Source of the DNA: Ectocarpus siliculosus
Taxonomy: Eukaryota > Sar > Phaeophyceae > Ectocarpales > Ectocarpaceae
Assembly (NCBI GenBank): GCA_000310025.1
Contig: FN649743.1
Coordinates: 1,122,474-1,186,473 of the forward strand
Length of the DNA: 64,000 nucleotides
Direction of reading: 5' to 3'
The position numbers were made by a program, and so were the translations under genes. The notes under the pieces were generated by a model. That model ran no database searches. It was not told where the DNA came from and saw only the letters and a list, made by a program, of their open reading frames with translations. Positions 10,901 through 23,271 of this stretch are shown piece after piece. Within the stretch, counting starts at the first letter, position 1, and each line of letters opens with the position of its first letter.

Positions 10901-13900
10901 TGGCTCGTGACTCCGGACAAATCCACGAGGCGAGCAAATGGTTCAAGCAGGCCTTGGAGGTCGACGGCGAGAACCCGAATATAGTCGCTTACATCGGCAA
11001 CCTTCACATGCGCAACTCTGAATGGGGCCCGGCGCAAAAAAAGTTCGAGAAAATACTAGAGATGGTAAGACAAGATGTAGCGGTGAGATGTGTGTCTTTG
11101 GATAAATGTTACCGCAATTTTTGCATGTTGTAGTTCCCAGTGGTTCCAAGAATGCAATAGAATGTGTGGGTGGTATTTCTTTGGCATGACGTTGTTTTTC
11201 CACCCAACAACCATTGTTTGACGCGCAGCCTGGTCTTCGGGGAGACAGCTACGCGAATCTTTCTTTGGGAAACATATACTTCAGCAACCTGGAAGACCGT
11301 ACGAAATACGAGAAACATCTGCTTCACGCCGCAAACTTTTACCACGAAGTCCTCAAAAAGGATGACGCCAACGCTTTCTCAGGTATGCGCCCCAAGTACC
11401 TTCCGCTGCTGAGCTGTGTTTTGCTCTCGGGGTTGTTCCTTCCCGGTAATATTGCGGCAGGCGCGAAGAGTCTCAAGCGCGGAATTCAGCTGTGCCTCCG
11501 ATAATCTTACTGGAAGCTCGCAATATGACCCAGCGTGTCCTACCGTCATCCGCATCTCGCTGTGTTGTGTTTTTGCCAGCGAACGGTTTGGGGATGGTTC
11601 TGGCGGAAAAGGGAACGTTAGATCACGCGAAGGATGTGTTCGCACGAGTCAGAGAAGTGTCAGCGGAGGTTCTCGGGGACGTTTGGATCAACCTGGCGCA
11701 CGTATATCTCGCTCAAAACAAGCACAACGAGGTAAGCGTTTGTATTCCCAGTGTCTGTTCATTGGAAAGACACGCAAGCGGTTGCTGAAGCGTTTGCCAG
11801 CGGTCTCGTGTTTGTTCGAGAGAAATTTCGGGGCCTTGCAAGTTTTTTGTTGATCCACTGTGTACACCAGCGCTCACAGCGATCGTAAGTGTATTCGCGA
11901 AAATATTCCAAGACAAGTTGGCATACTGTAAGTCCCCCTAACCGGAAGAATGGGTTTGCGGCAAGGTGGGACAATATCAGAGATCCCCGGGTTTTACGCC
12001 GAAGCGTTTTGGCTGAAATAAGGACACGTGCCGGAGATCTTCGGGTTATATGATGAGCCATATGCGCGGAGGCCGCTGCTTCTCGCCGTGTATTGTGTAC
12101 CACCTGGGCCTGGACGCCACTGAGGTGGTGAACACCGTGCGATCCCCAGGCTTGTCTTCGGGAGGTTCTTCGTGCATATGTACCCTGATGCACGTGCTGG
12201 AGCAGCCTCTAGCCCGTCTGTCGCCCATTTGGCCAAGTTGTCAGAGAAACAAGACTTTTCGTTCTTTGCCATAACTTGGGCGCGCGTCATTTCGGGAAAG
12301 TCTACTGCAGGTTGAATAGTTTTCTTGGCAACCAAACTACCCTTGTCTGGAGACAAAGAACTGCCCAAAAGACACTTGGTTACAGAACGTGGCAACCTGC
12401 ATGTTTTCGTGTGCAGGAAGCAGCAATGACAAACGTATAACTGTTTGGTCTAGATTATCTAATACTCTTCATCTTGCCTACACACAAGATCGTCGGGTTA
12501 CATGATGTATTGCCATATTACAGCAACATAGCATGAACGTCTGGCGGTCGCAAACGCTCGCCGAGTGGGTCGTACTAATATCGTGATTCATGGTGCTGGA
12601 ACTGTTCAAACCCCCTCCCTTGGGGTGGGCGGGGGGGGGGGGGGGGGGGGGGGGACCCCAAAGTGGGGGAGGCGTAAACCTTTTGACCCTTTACCCCCCC
12701 CCCCCCAAAAACGGGGGGGGGGACCCCCGGGTTTTTCCCGGAACGGGGTTTCCATTAACCAAAGGGGAAAGCCCTGGGGGTATTTGGGGGGCCCCATGAA
12801 GGGGGGGCCCCCCCCCCCAAAGGGGGTTNNNNNNNNNNNNNNNNNNNNNNNNNNNNNNNNNNNNNNNNNNNNNNNNNNNNNNNNNNNNNNNNNNNNNNNN
12901 NNNNNNNNNNNNNNNNNNNNNNNNNNNNGCTAGCTCGTTTACACACTGGAATTCGCGAGCGAGAAACAGAAAATTATCACGGGGCTCTCAGAGCGCCACT
13001 TTTTGGCTTCCTCGGCCTCTCACAGAGCGCTCTGCATATTCCCCTTGGTTCACGTCTTCTCACTCGTCTGCATCTATCATCTGTCTCGTCCGCTGGCGGG
13101 AATCTTTTGCCCCTTTCCCGTGCTCTCTCTCCCGTCCATCCATTCACATTTTATCTCAGTTTCTCTCTCGGCTCTCACAGCATGTCGATCATCTTCTCAT
13201 CTTTTCTTTCCTTATGCCCGAGATATGCTGCAGTTCCATCTCTCCGGATCGTTGGAGCGTTTTGTTATGTATGCCTTTTTCACGTCTTCTCACTCTCCAT
13301 AGTCTCTGTATTGCATCTATCTGTGTCGCCACGGCGCGGAAACCTTTCGCATCTATCCTGTGCTCTCTCTCCCATCCATCAATCAATTCATGCTTTACCC
13401 CAGTCTCTCTCTCGGCCCTCACATGTCGAACATCTTCTCATCTTTTCAGCCCGTGTGTCCGGGATATGTCCAGCCCATACTACATGTTCGGGATTTGTCC
13501 GGGCAGTATATTTACATTCAAAATTTCGGACTACTTTTTTTCAGTCCGCTCATATTGCACGGCCGGTGTACAGTACTGTAAGCAATTCGGCCATGGATGG
13601 ACCCGTTGCGCAAGGATTCCTTTCTTTGTGTAACTCTCCGCAATTGCTGCCGGACCATTCTTTTTTGGCCCCGCACTCTCAGTCTCTCAGTCAGTTACTG
13701 CACGATGTACGACATCCATGGACCCGTTGTTGTGCACGGGTTCAGACGCCGGGGACAATGGATTTTACTTCTCTCGCCCCTCTCCTCTGCGCCCCAGTCT
13801 CTCAGTCAGCTACTGCACGATGTACGACATCCATGGACCCGTTGTTGTGCACGGGTTCAGACACCGGGGGGACAATGGATTTTACTTCTCTCGCCCCTCT

Positions 13901-16615
13901 CCTCTGCGCCCCGTTAATTTGTTTTTCTCTCGCGGTTTTTTACCCCATGGTTTCTCTCGGCTTTCACGAACAAGCAATCATTCCAATTTCAAATCCTAAT
14001 GTGAATAACATACCCGCGAGAAAAGAAACACGTATGCATTACCTTGGATCCGATCTATTGAGCGGGGCGGCGAGAGCCGCTAGATCCTTTGTAGGCACAT
14101 GCATCAAGCCCTCGCCTTGAGTGAACATACTAGTATACTCGTACATCATGTACTTTTCTTTAGGTGGTGTGTCTTTCAGGGGGGGCGGCACTTGGTGGTG
14201 AGGGAACTGCTGCTTGCTGTATGTATGTACAGTAGTAGTAGAGCCAGAGTCGACAAGCTCACGTCACACACATGCCAGCAGGGACCGCCGCCTTGTTGAA
14301 TTCAACAACGAAGGAAGGACCTACTGTAGAGCCGTGACAACAGGTGTAGTACATGTCTACTGTAGAAGTCGATATGGAGAGGAAGCTACACTACATTGAT
14401 GCACAGATAGATGCGCACAGCGCTGCTTCCGCCCAGTAATTTGTTTTCCTGCCTCGCTGGAATTCAAAGAAAAACTACAGCAGCAGTATAGGTTGCAGAA
14501 GAAGAACACTCTCGCGCACCTCACCCGGTGTATGCCTACATGCGCTTGGGATCGCGGCCTCTTCTCGCTCCACAGCAGCAGCAGCAGCAGCAGCGCGTGT
14601 TTTACGATGATGATGCCGCCTGCTGCATCTTCGCTCGGATCCGGCCCGGGTACCCGCGACAATACTTGGACGCCGCGTAGTAGACGGAGACGATGAAGAC
14701 GAAGACAACGATGACGATGGTGACAACGACGAAGATGATGACGATGATGACATGTCGCGCGAGCGTTCTCTCGCTTCGACACACACAACACACACACGTG
14801 CATGTAGAACAAACGCACGAGAGGAAGGCGGGGGGGGGGGGGGGGGGGTGGTCTACATATCCAAAACTTTCGTTCGCGCACACCCTTGGGTCTTGGAAGA
14901 TGCAACGCCTGTTGTACCATTTTCACGCTTGTGGGCTGATCGCTCTAACTCTGTTTCGTTTTATGTGTTTCCCTGTGTACCGTACGTACGTGCGACCAAT
15001 CCCAGGCCATTCGTCTGTACCAGAACTGCCTCAAGAAGTTTCACGGTGGACGAGACCCGAGCTTGCACATCTACTTGGCTCACGCGTACTTCGACGCGCG
15101 CCAGTACAACGACTGCATGCGAGTGCTGCTCAAGGCGCTGCACGTGTCACCCAACAACCTACAGCTCTGGTACAACCTGGCTCTAGCAAGGGAGACTTTC
15201 GCCGTCGCTGTGCTGCAGAAAGAGCAGAAAGGAGAGGCTCGCACTTTGGCTGAGGTTGAGAATGCCATCGAAGACCTCAAGGTATGAGAAGGGCATGCCA
15301 ATTTGCTGTATCCGACCCCGGATGGTGATCAAAGCCTGGTCAAAGCCTGGGAGTCTACGGCAGAGGGACTTTCCCTTGCGGGTTTGTGCTCACGTTGTTC
15401 GGGAGAGAGAGCACTTTCGACGTAGCGAGAAAAGCTTTCGGTGACGACCCTCCATAGAATCGCAGCACTAATCAATACCTAGTAGTAGTTTGTCTTCATT
15501 GTGCCCGTGGCTGGGAGTGGTGCTGTCCAGCTGTTTGTGACTGAAGGCTTTGCAAATGCTAGCCCTACAATCAATATCGTGCTCGTGGGACGTTTCTTCA
15601 AGTGGAGATACGCATACCAAGTGCTGAACTGTTTGTTTGGAGTCAAGGTCGTTTCTTGACCACCTCTCCGCGTGCCACAACTTTTTTTTACTTAATAGGG
15701 TGCAACAAAGCTGTTTTCCTGGCTGAAGGACTGTAAACCAGATAAGACCGGAGGAGTTCGTCACCTGCCGTATGACGCCAGCAAAGCAGAGAAACACGCC
15801 AAGTTCTGCTTCGACAATATCGAACGTGCCGCTCAGCACCTTAATCACGAGAAGATGAAGGCTGACCAACAACAGGAAGTGCACGAGAGGCACCAGCGGG
15901 CACTGGAAAAGGTGAGCAACCTTGCACAACCTTGACCGGCGGTGCCGTGCATTTCCGGGCATTGGCGAAAAGTATTTGCTGCTTGCTGCTGTTCGTGTTT
16001 GTTTGCTAACAACGCGGTTGTGCAGTTTAACACATGGAATATGTGAAGGCCGTGTTTTGAGCAAGGGCACGCCCGGCAACCACACTTCTCGCTGAACAGA
16101 TGGTCCAGCAGCGTAAGCAAGAGGAAGAGGAGCAGCGGCGTCGTCAAGAGACTCACGCTCGTGAACGCGAAGAAAGGGCCAAACTGAAGCAGGCAAGCTT
16201 AGACAAGCTTCAAGAGAGCTGGACAACGCAAACGCACACGGAGCTGAGCAAGCCCGGAGGTGGGAAAGGGGGGAGAGGAAGCGAGCAAAGCTCGAACCAG
16301 GCACCTCAGTATGAGAGTGGGTCTGAAGAGGATGCAGATGTACTCTCTGACAACGACGACGATGGGGCAGGGCAGGCCGACAGATACGGGGATGGCGCCG
16401 GAACGAGCGATGCGCAGGCGCCCTTGCTGCCGCAACCTAACCTGAAAGACATCGGGTTATCATCAAGCAGTGACGATTCTGACGACGCGTTCGGGGGTGA
16501 GGACGAGGGTGAGGCCGGCGCAGGGCAAAAGAGAAAATGGGACAGTGACGAAGATGAGGCCGGACAGGCGGACCAAACGGCAACCAAGAGACAAACGATT
16601 GAAGACTCGGAATAG
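4909..16615 (+). CDS. CTR9: RNA polymerase-associated protein CTR9 (PAF1 complex), 12 exons
   Basis: Exons: 4909-5085, 7810-8243, 8398-8929, 9177-9437, 9564-9689, 9844-10519, 10880-11064, 11229-11382, 11580-11731, 15006-15281, 15699-15911, 16100-16615. All junctions keep phase and give 1233 residues; animal CTR9 is of similar size. CTR9 is the TPR scaffold of the PAF1 complex, which travels with RNA polymerase II and promotes histone modification. The start (IRIPVRGA, then LDIWLRFA joined to VEYYRQG), the TPR repeats, YLRLGIMARDSG, NGLGMVLAEKG and DVWINLAHVYLAQ match the family in order. The tail from about residue 1000 is a charged coil (QQRKQEEEEQRRRQ) followed by an acidic serine-rich end (SSSSDDSDD), as in other CTR9 proteins. 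Two extra modules interrupt the TPR array, at about residues 300-380 and 611-695 (see separate entries). I chose the ATG at 4909 because the conserved N-terminus follows it closely; an in-frame ATG at 4786 is also open. Confidence 0.93.
5086..7809 (+). other. CTR9 intron 1 (2.7 kb)
   Basis: A donor gtgagt at 5086 and acceptor tttag ending at 7809 join two phase-0 exons. The intron shows no recognised gene, long repeat or element. All reading frames within it are short and unrelated to any family I recognise. Confidence 0.75.
8688..8929 (+). other. CTR9 insert module A (within exon 3)
   Basis: About 80 residues lie between the TPR helix ending ANHYFW and the conserved DYRKV. They read TWSPLKATLS, GSRSGTVRGDL, GGDIIRIG, then a beta-type run ending LKLFTKD. 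Animal and yeast CTR9 have only a few residues at this point. The segment aligns without gaps over 43 residues to module B in exon 6, with 17 identities by my count. The GS..T...DL...L..GD.IRIG pattern suggests a small beta barrel; that fold is inference. Confidence 0.7.
10144..10398 (+). other. CTR9 insert module B (within exon 6)
   Basis: This second copy of the insert begins QLFWEWKELPATAS and continues GSRTVQTSV, GALRKGTHVRVG and a DG-containing strand region, ending PLFKKVHKIRV. It precedes the TPR helix MVFNLALLHEKQG. It sits at a different TPR boundary from module A, about 310 residues later, so the module was duplicated or inserted twice inside one protein. Confidence 0.7.
12829..12928. 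other. Assembly gap, 100 N
   Basis: Exactly 100 N inside CTR9 intron 9. The left flank from about 12615 is degraded into G, C and A runs and should not be trusted. The right flank is clean. Confidence 0.97.
13140..13480 (+). repeat. Imperfect direct repeat, about 240-base spacing
   Basis: A motif around atgtcgatcatcttctcat (about 13182) recurs near 13422 with flanking similarity: pyrimidine-rich text before it and a tccgggatatg or cccgagatatg end after it. It looks like an old minisatellite of the intron. Confidence 0.6.
13680..13911 (+). repeat. Two near-identical 115-base tandem units
   Basis: The unit starting cagtctctcagtcag at 13680 repeats at 13795 with very few differences over about 115 bases. 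The high identity points to a recent local duplication. Confidence 0.85.
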
Positions 16616-16917
16616 ATCTCTATGCATATGCATATGTCGGTAGAGCCCAACGGGCACTCTTTGGACGGAGTTGGATAATAATGGTGTATGTAGACAGAGA
16701 AAAGGCGCCCGTGGCGAATAGAATGCTGTTCCACTTCACTTATTTTTCTTTCTGGGACTCGCTCCCTTCTGTACAGCAGTATTCGATCAGTCTCGCGTTT
16801 TAATATTTCCAAAATTCAAACGCTCAAGTTTGTCAAAACCAAGGTCATGTCCACGGCGCCCCCAGGCCTCGATTACCATCATTTGCGGCAAACCCCAGTC
16901 ACGAGACACTTGCAGAA
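16616..16917. other. Convergent intergenic region, CTR9 and cytidylyltransferase 3' ends
   Basis: Only 302 bases separate the two stop codons, so the 3' UTRs must share or abut here. I see no canonical aataaa in the expected place for CTR9. Confidence 0.6.
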
Positions 16918-19421
16918 TCAAGAAGACGCTGTAGTTGCGTCTTTCGGCGTTAGCTTGTACCGATTCTTGTAATACTCGTCTTCTGCTGCCATCTTCTTGG
17001 CGTATTTTCGCTGGAACAGTTCTTGATTGGCCTCGATGCGCCCAACGATTTCCATGACCGTGAGGTTTGAAGAGCTGGGCGCATAAAAAGTGTCAAAACA
17101 GGGGAGGTCGGACATATGGTTAGTAAATTGACACAAGTGGGCGAGAGAGAGCCCCACAACGTCACAACTCCGAGTTGTTTCCACAAGCGTCGACCCCTTT
17201 CAAGGGCTTTTGGTCGTACACTTGCCTCTTGATCTCGTGGAAGATGCCAATTTCCTTGGGCACCTCGTACGGCGAGAACCTGGTACCTGTCGACAACGGT
17301 GCGTGGCGAATATTTGGGAGAAAAATGAATGATCAGTCCGCCTTGTCAAAACACCATCGTACATGGTCCAAGTCATCAGGCACATTTTGTGTCGTGGCAG
17401 CCATGGCCAATTAAGCGCTCACCCTCTTGACCTTGACCGCCTTCATCTCCCGTTGCGTGCACTGCCATGTTGTCGTCCACGGTGCCATGTACTGCAGCGC
17501 CAATATTGAGCGACGCAATCATCTCCCTGGATAATGAACGCACAACAGAATACGGAGCGAAGAAAGTGTGATTTGCAAGTTTCATTTCCGCATAGGAAGT
17601 CGTCACACACCTACCCTGACGTATTTCTTGAGCATCGTGGTCGAGAAACTGCGCCTCCTTTTCGTCGCATCCGCCACTTACGTGCCCGAGCGAAGAAGCA
17701 CGTTGGTAACTTTTCAACGGGAGGTTACGACTTTGATTCAAAACCCTCACCTTGTCATCCGTAGCGGTGCATCAATCAAGACGTCGTTGACGTACGCACA
17801 GCCAAGCACACTTAGCACTCGTTCGTTGAGATTCATGATGGGCATGTTGAGGCCGCGCTGGGCATTTACCACCTCGTCGCTATGTACACCCGCGATCAGG
17901 TAGTCCCCGAAATCCCGGGCCTGCTTGAGGATTGCCACATGCCCGGCGTGAAACATGTCCCATGCACCTAGGCGACGAGAGGTGATTCCAGCCGATGAGC
18001 GATCTTCAACGGCGTGAAATGGTTTCGTGTTGAGTTTGACGCTGTGATCACCCATACAACACAGCAGGTTTCACAATAAATGAACGCAATCGTAGCAGTC
18101 TCACCGTCAATGTATACCACTCGGGCACCCTTTGGCGGGGCTTGTACTCCAGCAGAGAAAAGCCGCAGCATCCACGACGTCGTGAGAAACTTCGATCGCA
18201 CCTGTGTTGGCTCACGCCTGGATGTACGCGAGCGAAGCGGCAAGAAGTACTGTCTTGAGACGCTCGGGACACGCCGCTTACACCCCGTATCAAATCTACC
18301 AGAAATCGTTTCGAAGCTTCAGTCAACTGCTACGGAAACGTTTGAGGTATGGTTCATGACGAGGAACTATTATTTAGTACTTGGGAAATATTGATGTCGA
18401 AGTACGAAGTATGACTCTTATTGGTGGTGGCGTCGGTGTACTTTGTAGGGCACCGAACTTGAATTCCTTCCAACCATGATGCGAAGGCGCACGAACACAA
18501 AAAACTGGGAACCAGCGCGGATCTGGACACAGGACGTACCTGCGTAACAATTCCTCACCGACGATTGAAGGATGCCAACCGAGGAATCTCCTGTTCTCCT
18601 CCGCGCAGAGAATGGTGGCTTCTGCTCTGTAGCAGCATACGCCCTACAATGTCTGTAGTTGAGACACCTTCCGTCCGCGGGATAGAACGGTATTTGCCCC
18701 TTGCTTTGGCAGCCTCGTAGACATCCTTCCCGTCGACGATGCAAGGGTCGTCGCCGTGCACCACGAAGTCGATGCGATACTTGTCGATAACGTACTCGAG
18801 GTACTCCGGGCTCATTACGTACGGTACCCCCGGAACAACTTCGTCGACGAACTTGCAGCCCTCCACTGCTGTAAGACGCTCCTGGTCATTCATCACCGGT
18901 GGGCCCTTGCATTTTGCGATGGACTCGTCGCTGTTGACCCCAACCACAAGGTGCGTACCTAACGCCTTCCCTTGTCGAAAAGCGTTCATGTGACCATAGT
19001 GCATCATATCAAATGCCCCGTCCATCCAGATTCGGACTTCTCGACCACCCTTACCGCTGTCTTCTTCCCCCTCTGCTTCGAGAAGCTTCTCCTCCAGCCT
19101 CGTGACCTGCAGCTGAGCTCGCCGAAGCTCCGTGTAGAGGTGCTCACGGCGGCGTTTGTGCCTTTTCCCGAAGAAAATGTAGTAAGACGCCAGGGTCGAC
19201 ATGGTTGCCGCAATCCAAGTTGCCAGCTGTTCCGCATCTGTTGGAGGTACCGGTGCCCCTAACAACTCGAGAAAAGCGTTGAAGGAGTCCACGAGAAAGC
19301 TCATCGGGGCTGACCCTAGCACAAAAAGTGCAGCTGACTCCAGCGCATCCTGAAGCTGCTGCGCTTGCATGTGACTTTGCTGTATCGTGTTCACGTTATT
19401 GCACGGGCACGAATGTCGCAC
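16918..19421 (-). CDS. PCYT2: Ethanolamine-phosphate cytidylyltransferase with N-terminal membrane anchor, 6 exons
   Basis: Exons, 5' to 3' on the minus strand: 19421-18559, 18217-18105, 17967-17751, 17526-17423, 17286-17226, 17074-16918. Phases agree and give 504 residues. The enzyme makes CDP-ethanolamine from CTP and phosphoethanolamine in the Kennedy pathway. It has the family's two cytidylyltransferase folds. The first has DGAFDMMHYGHMNAF (HYGH about 141-144) and RTEGVSTTDIVGR; the second has YIDGAWDMFHAGHV (HAGH about 331-334) and NLNERVLSVLG. The N-terminus adds about 120 residues: a likely transmembrane helix (about 66-85), a basic stretch (GKRHKRRRE) and a charged coil. Plant enzymes also carry an N-terminal anchor, so membrane location is likely. 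The fifth intron uses a GC donor (gcaagt); no GT site nearby keeps phase. The start is uncertain because MQAQQLQD and later ATGs are in frame. Confidence 0.93.
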
Positions 19422-19838
19422 GGAGACCTTCGATCAGCACGGGGGGTGGAAAATAAAGCACAGATGACATCCATCGATAGGTGTTGAACGCAATTCTTTA
19501 GTTTTTGAACAAGCGGTGTTTCACGACCTCGTGCTCTTCCCACAGGCATCGGCTTGCCAAGAATATAGAGGGGCGTGTCTCAAGCAAGTCACACCCCCAT
19601 CCGCAGCTGTTGACACCCTGTGCAATTGCTTTGGGCGGGAGAAGTGCTGCACCATCACGTCTGAATTGCAGTCGGTTCCCGCTGGTGCACGCGACATTTT
19701 CAGCTCTTGCGAGACAAATTTCGCGCCCATGTTTCGTATCCAGAAAGGGACCAACGCACACGCCAATGCTATCTGTACACTTGAAAGGTTCGAAGGATCT
19801 TCGAAGGAGAAATTATTTTGGTACTTTACAATATAGTA
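19422..19838. other. Intergenic, 5' flank of cytidylyltransferase gene
   Basis: Nothing coding is evident. It should contain the cytidylyltransferase promoter and 5' UTR on the minus strand. Confidence 0.5.
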
Positions 19839-20150
19839 GCCGGTCGCCCCGGTGGTCTAGTTGGTATCCTCGCAACCTTCTATTTATTATAGAGGTCAGG
19901 TCAGGGGTTCGAATCCCGGCGTAATCGAGCTGATCTTGCAAAGTGAGTTTTTCTCTCGCTTCCGCTCCTGGCCTAGTGGATAGCGCTTGTTCGTGTGTAC
20001 ACAGAGGGAAGAGAGTGCTGAACTCTTCCTCGCTTTAAAAATCGAAGGCAGCGTACCGCAGGAGGGGAGGGTAGAGAGGGGCTCTTGCGTGTGACCACGG
20101 GTTGGAGTAAACGGCACCGGTTCTGTGAGGGTTGATTTGACGTGAAGACA
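19839..20150 (+). mobile_element. tRNA-derived SINE, related family
   Basis: It opens with gccggtcgccccggtgg and an A box (ctagttggta), and has a strong B box (ggttcgaatcc, 19906-19916). This is the same head as the SINEs at 3362 and 52742. A second tRNA-like A-box segment (cctagtggatagcgc) follows at about 19971-19985, so the element may be a dimer of two tRNA heads. The tail shares short blocks with the other family (accgcaggagg, tgtgacca). Confidence 0.65.
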
Positions 20151-21716
20151 AAAAAAAATAGATATATACATTGGACTGAGAGCTATTGTAGGGATGGATC
20201 AGTAATGGCCCACAAAACTCGCTCAAAAAGTTCCAACAGAAGATTGAACTCCATGCATACTTAGTCTATCAGATGGGCTACAGAGCTGCGCGCGAAGAGG
20301 CCTCCAGAAATGACCACGAGCCGACCTCCAAAGAGCATCGACGGAGTGTGTCTGTACTTGAAATTCAAATCTGTCATAGATCATAGAACTTGAGCCCAGT
20401 GTTTCGCATTCAAAGAGAACGCAACCCTCGCAGGAGTCAGAGGCTGAATAGCTTGACAACTGCTGTTGAATGAAAAAGGTTGCCTGGGGAGAGATATGCA
20501 TGGCGGAGCAGAAAGACGATCACCGAGAGTTCTTGTACGCGGTGCAACCCTCGGAAGTGATGTCGTGATTTTAGAATTTTGAATTTTGTTCTACTGCTGA
20601 CAGCAGTTGTACGGAAAACAACCTGTGGCGATTTTTCATATATTCCAAGCACCACCAGATAAGAATTAAGTTTGTATCAATGACATGGGGTACATATGTA
20701 GGTGGTGCATAATATACATGGGGGGAGCAAACCGAAGTTGCGGAACAGCAGCAAACCGCTGCTGGCTGGCTGTAGAAAAAAAAATTGGAGGTCTTCCTTC
20801 CGCTGCCGCCTGCCTGCCTCACCTCTCCCTATCTATCGCACGATGGTCTTCCCCGTCTTCTCCTCCTCAGGTACTCCGGGATAAGCACTCTTCGATATTA
20901 TACGTGGGCACGGAAAGATGACCGTCACGTAGAGATGTGGAAGACGGACGTGCTGCGTGCGCGTGCGTGTCTCTTGTTTCTGTTGGCGGGCAAGTGGGGG
21001 GCACTCAACTAGGAACTACTTATGGGTACTCTCATACCGAGGCGGCCCCGCGAAAGGTGCGGCGTAACATTTAAAAACTTCCTGCATCTGTCTTCCGTCC
21101 TACTGGTATAAATGTACATTGAGCCTCTAGCAAACCTGGGTGTTGGCCCCAGTAATGCGAGCACATCTCCAGAGTACCTGACAAAGGCAGGATGACACTA
21201 GCTCGAGAAAGAGCGCTTCTTTCCGTACCGTTCTAGCAGAAGAAGAAGAGCTCGTTGCCACGCTCATACAGCGCATGCATACAGCAGGCGCAAGTCAGAG
21301 GGAAGGCTTGTTGTAGGTATGGGGGGAAGAGTTTCCAGCTGGGGGAAACTTAACGGAGCCAACCACATTCTGACCTTATGGAGGACATGTGCGCACGTAT
21401 CTCTAATGTATGTATGTATGCATATATTTTCTAATTCAATTAACTATTGGTGAGCTTGTGGATAGGAATCCCCACACTAAAACCTATATATAGCGGCCAT
21501 TTGTAGCATGAGCCTAGGAACTGAGAACCCCGGCCTCGGCCGAACTAGCGCTTCTTAAGTGCAGGCACGTGCTGAACTGCGTACGTACATGGATGGATGG
21601 AGAAGTTGACCACCCGCCGCGCAACTCACTCAATCAATTGGTTGGATGTGTAGCGTAGTACTGTAGTGTTATTGTGGAAGGCGAGGACGTCATCCCTTAC
21701 TACCCCCTAACACGTG
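20151..21716. other. Intergenic, no gene recognised
   Basis: I see no exon with family resemblance or a good splice context. There are short AT-rich runs and a ggatggatgg microsatellite (about 21591). The right boundary is the target-site duplication of the copia-type element. Confidence 0.5.
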
Positions 21717-21981
21717 TGTTAGTGCACTGCCGCCCTCAGCGGTCTGTGGTGTTGAGACTGGGGACTATGTTATCCCAGGAACAGCTGATAAAAAAGGACC
21801 ATGTATTGTATATATTCGTCACGCAAGCCCCTCAGGCAAGTGAGCTCGTGGGCTCTTTCTCTCTCCAGCACCAGGGGTCTTCTCCTACCCCCCATACACT
21901 TCATACCCATTCACGTACCCCCCATCAGGCGCATACAACGCATGCATGTAGATCGGACACACATCCAAAGTACCACAAACA
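21717..21981 (-). repeat. 3' LTR of copia-type element
   Basis: A 265-base direct repeat. It differs from the other LTR by about two substitutions and one inserted T, so the insertion is recent. Confidence 0.95.
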
Positions 21982-22761
21982 GCCCCCCTACTTGATATAT
22001 ATGCCGTACGATCTCCCAACCAATGCAAAAACGCAAATAACCACTTGAGAAACATCCTCTACAAAAACTGATCACGCATTTAACACAAAGCGTCTCCATC
22101 AGTCAGTTTATTCACGAATCCAATGCATTCGTCCCTAGACATAATCTCAAACCGTTGACACAAAAGAATCATCCTCGGAAAAAAAACACCCAACAATTAT
22201 TCGTGTTACATCAGAAAAAACGTTGGAACGAAACAAACATTTTCTGAAAAAAACAGCTTCAAGAAGAGCGTTGAATACCAAATCCTCAAACAAAACAAAA
22301 ACTCAACTTCTTGACCAATCAAAACGAGAATTCGGAAAGCACTTTGGCCCCAACCATTAATCGTCAAAATACGTCAAACCCCTCCTCCAAGATAATGTCC
22401 AAGGACCAATCCCTAAACAGCGCGCAACCGCAAATCGATGCCATCGCTGTTGTCCAAGAAACGATAGAAAACAAAACAACAAACATCCATCCATCCATGC
22501 AACAGCCCCCCTGCTGTGACATCCCAAGAAACTATCCTCCCAACGTTCTTATCTTCACGTGAACAGCCCCCCTGCTGAGACATGTCCAAAAACAAACATA
22601 GATAGGAGAAACAACAAAAATATCAATTGATGTGCATGCACTCCGTAATCATAGTCACACATGACATTCCCCCCTATGATGATTGCAGATAGATGCAGAG
22701 ACAGCAAGAACAAACAAACGCAGCAAAAAAAAAAAAATTGCTATCGACTAACAAAGGAACG

Positions 22762-23258
22762 TTACTTAATGTTCATCACAAAATCACGGTGAAAGCAGAA
22801 TGCCGCTCTGTGTAGTGGTTTGGTCATAAAATCGGCGTGCTGCAAAGCAGACGCAACGTGAACCACCTTAAACTGCTTGCGTGCCACCCGCTCCCGAATG
22901 AAATGGTGACGGATGTCTAGACTATGTGCTTAGAGTTGGGGGTGGTGACCGGGTTGTTGTTGTTGGCCAAGTGAAGGGCCCCCATGTTATCCTCGTGAAC
23001 TCTAGTGCACCCGATGCGCTCATCTGGAAAGATAAAACTCCAGAGATAGCGCAAGAAAATCGCTTCCTTGAAACCGTCGCCCATCGCAACATACTCGGCT
23101 TCAGTCGAAGAAAGTGTAACACTTTTCTGCGTTCGCGACAAAAACGAGACACAGGCACCCGCACACATCACAACCGCACCAGAAACCGACCGCCGGTCCA
23201 TCGCGTTGCTCGCGTAATCGGAGTCAACGAAGAGTTCTAACGAGACACCGCCCTCCGT
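22762..23258 (-). pseudogene. Copia pol remnant, RNase H domain and C-terminus
   Basis: The reading frame shows LFVDSDYASN, RRSVSGAVVM, SSTEAEYVA and VHEDNMGALHLA, the acidic residues and order of Ty1/copia RNase H. Near 22926 the frame shifts by one base after NSKH. The expected family ending continues in the next frame: LDIRHHFIRERVARKQF, HADFMTKPLHR, then a stop at 22762. The upstream frame closes at the LTR junction. Function is lost through both truncation and the frameshift. Confidence 0.92.
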
Positions 23259-23271
23259 TCACACGATATCG

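Larger units (their letters stand above)
11732..15005 (+). other. CTR9 intron 9 (3.3 kb) with repeats and a gap
   Basis: The donor is gtaagc at 11732 and the acceptor ends at 15005. The intron contains a G-rich low-quality run (12615-12828), a 100-N gap, pyrimidine-rich repeats (13000-13950), a CAG run (14577-14595), a GAT/GAC-rich tract (14690-14755) and a 17-G stretch (about 14831-14848). Long reading frames here follow the repeats and are not genes. Confidence 0.8.

Noticed and set aside
12565-12946. Glycine/proline-rich frames at the second gap
   Set aside because: Low-quality G and C runs and N, not coding sequence.
13680-13911. CRISPR-like array
   Set aside because: There are only two long direct units with no spacers, in a eukaryotic intron.
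13107-14120. 337-residue open frame in CTR9 intron 9
   Set aside because: It runs through pyrimidine-rich tandem repeats, is Ser/Leu/His-rich and has open partners in other frames, as expected of repeats.
14357-14926. Arginine/histidine- and serine-rich frames
   Set aside because: They read CAG and GAT/GAC microsatellites in CTR9 intron 9.
19839-19920. Functional tRNA gene
   Set aside because: The B box is good, but the central part does not form an anticodon stem-loop of normal length and the head matches the SINE family.
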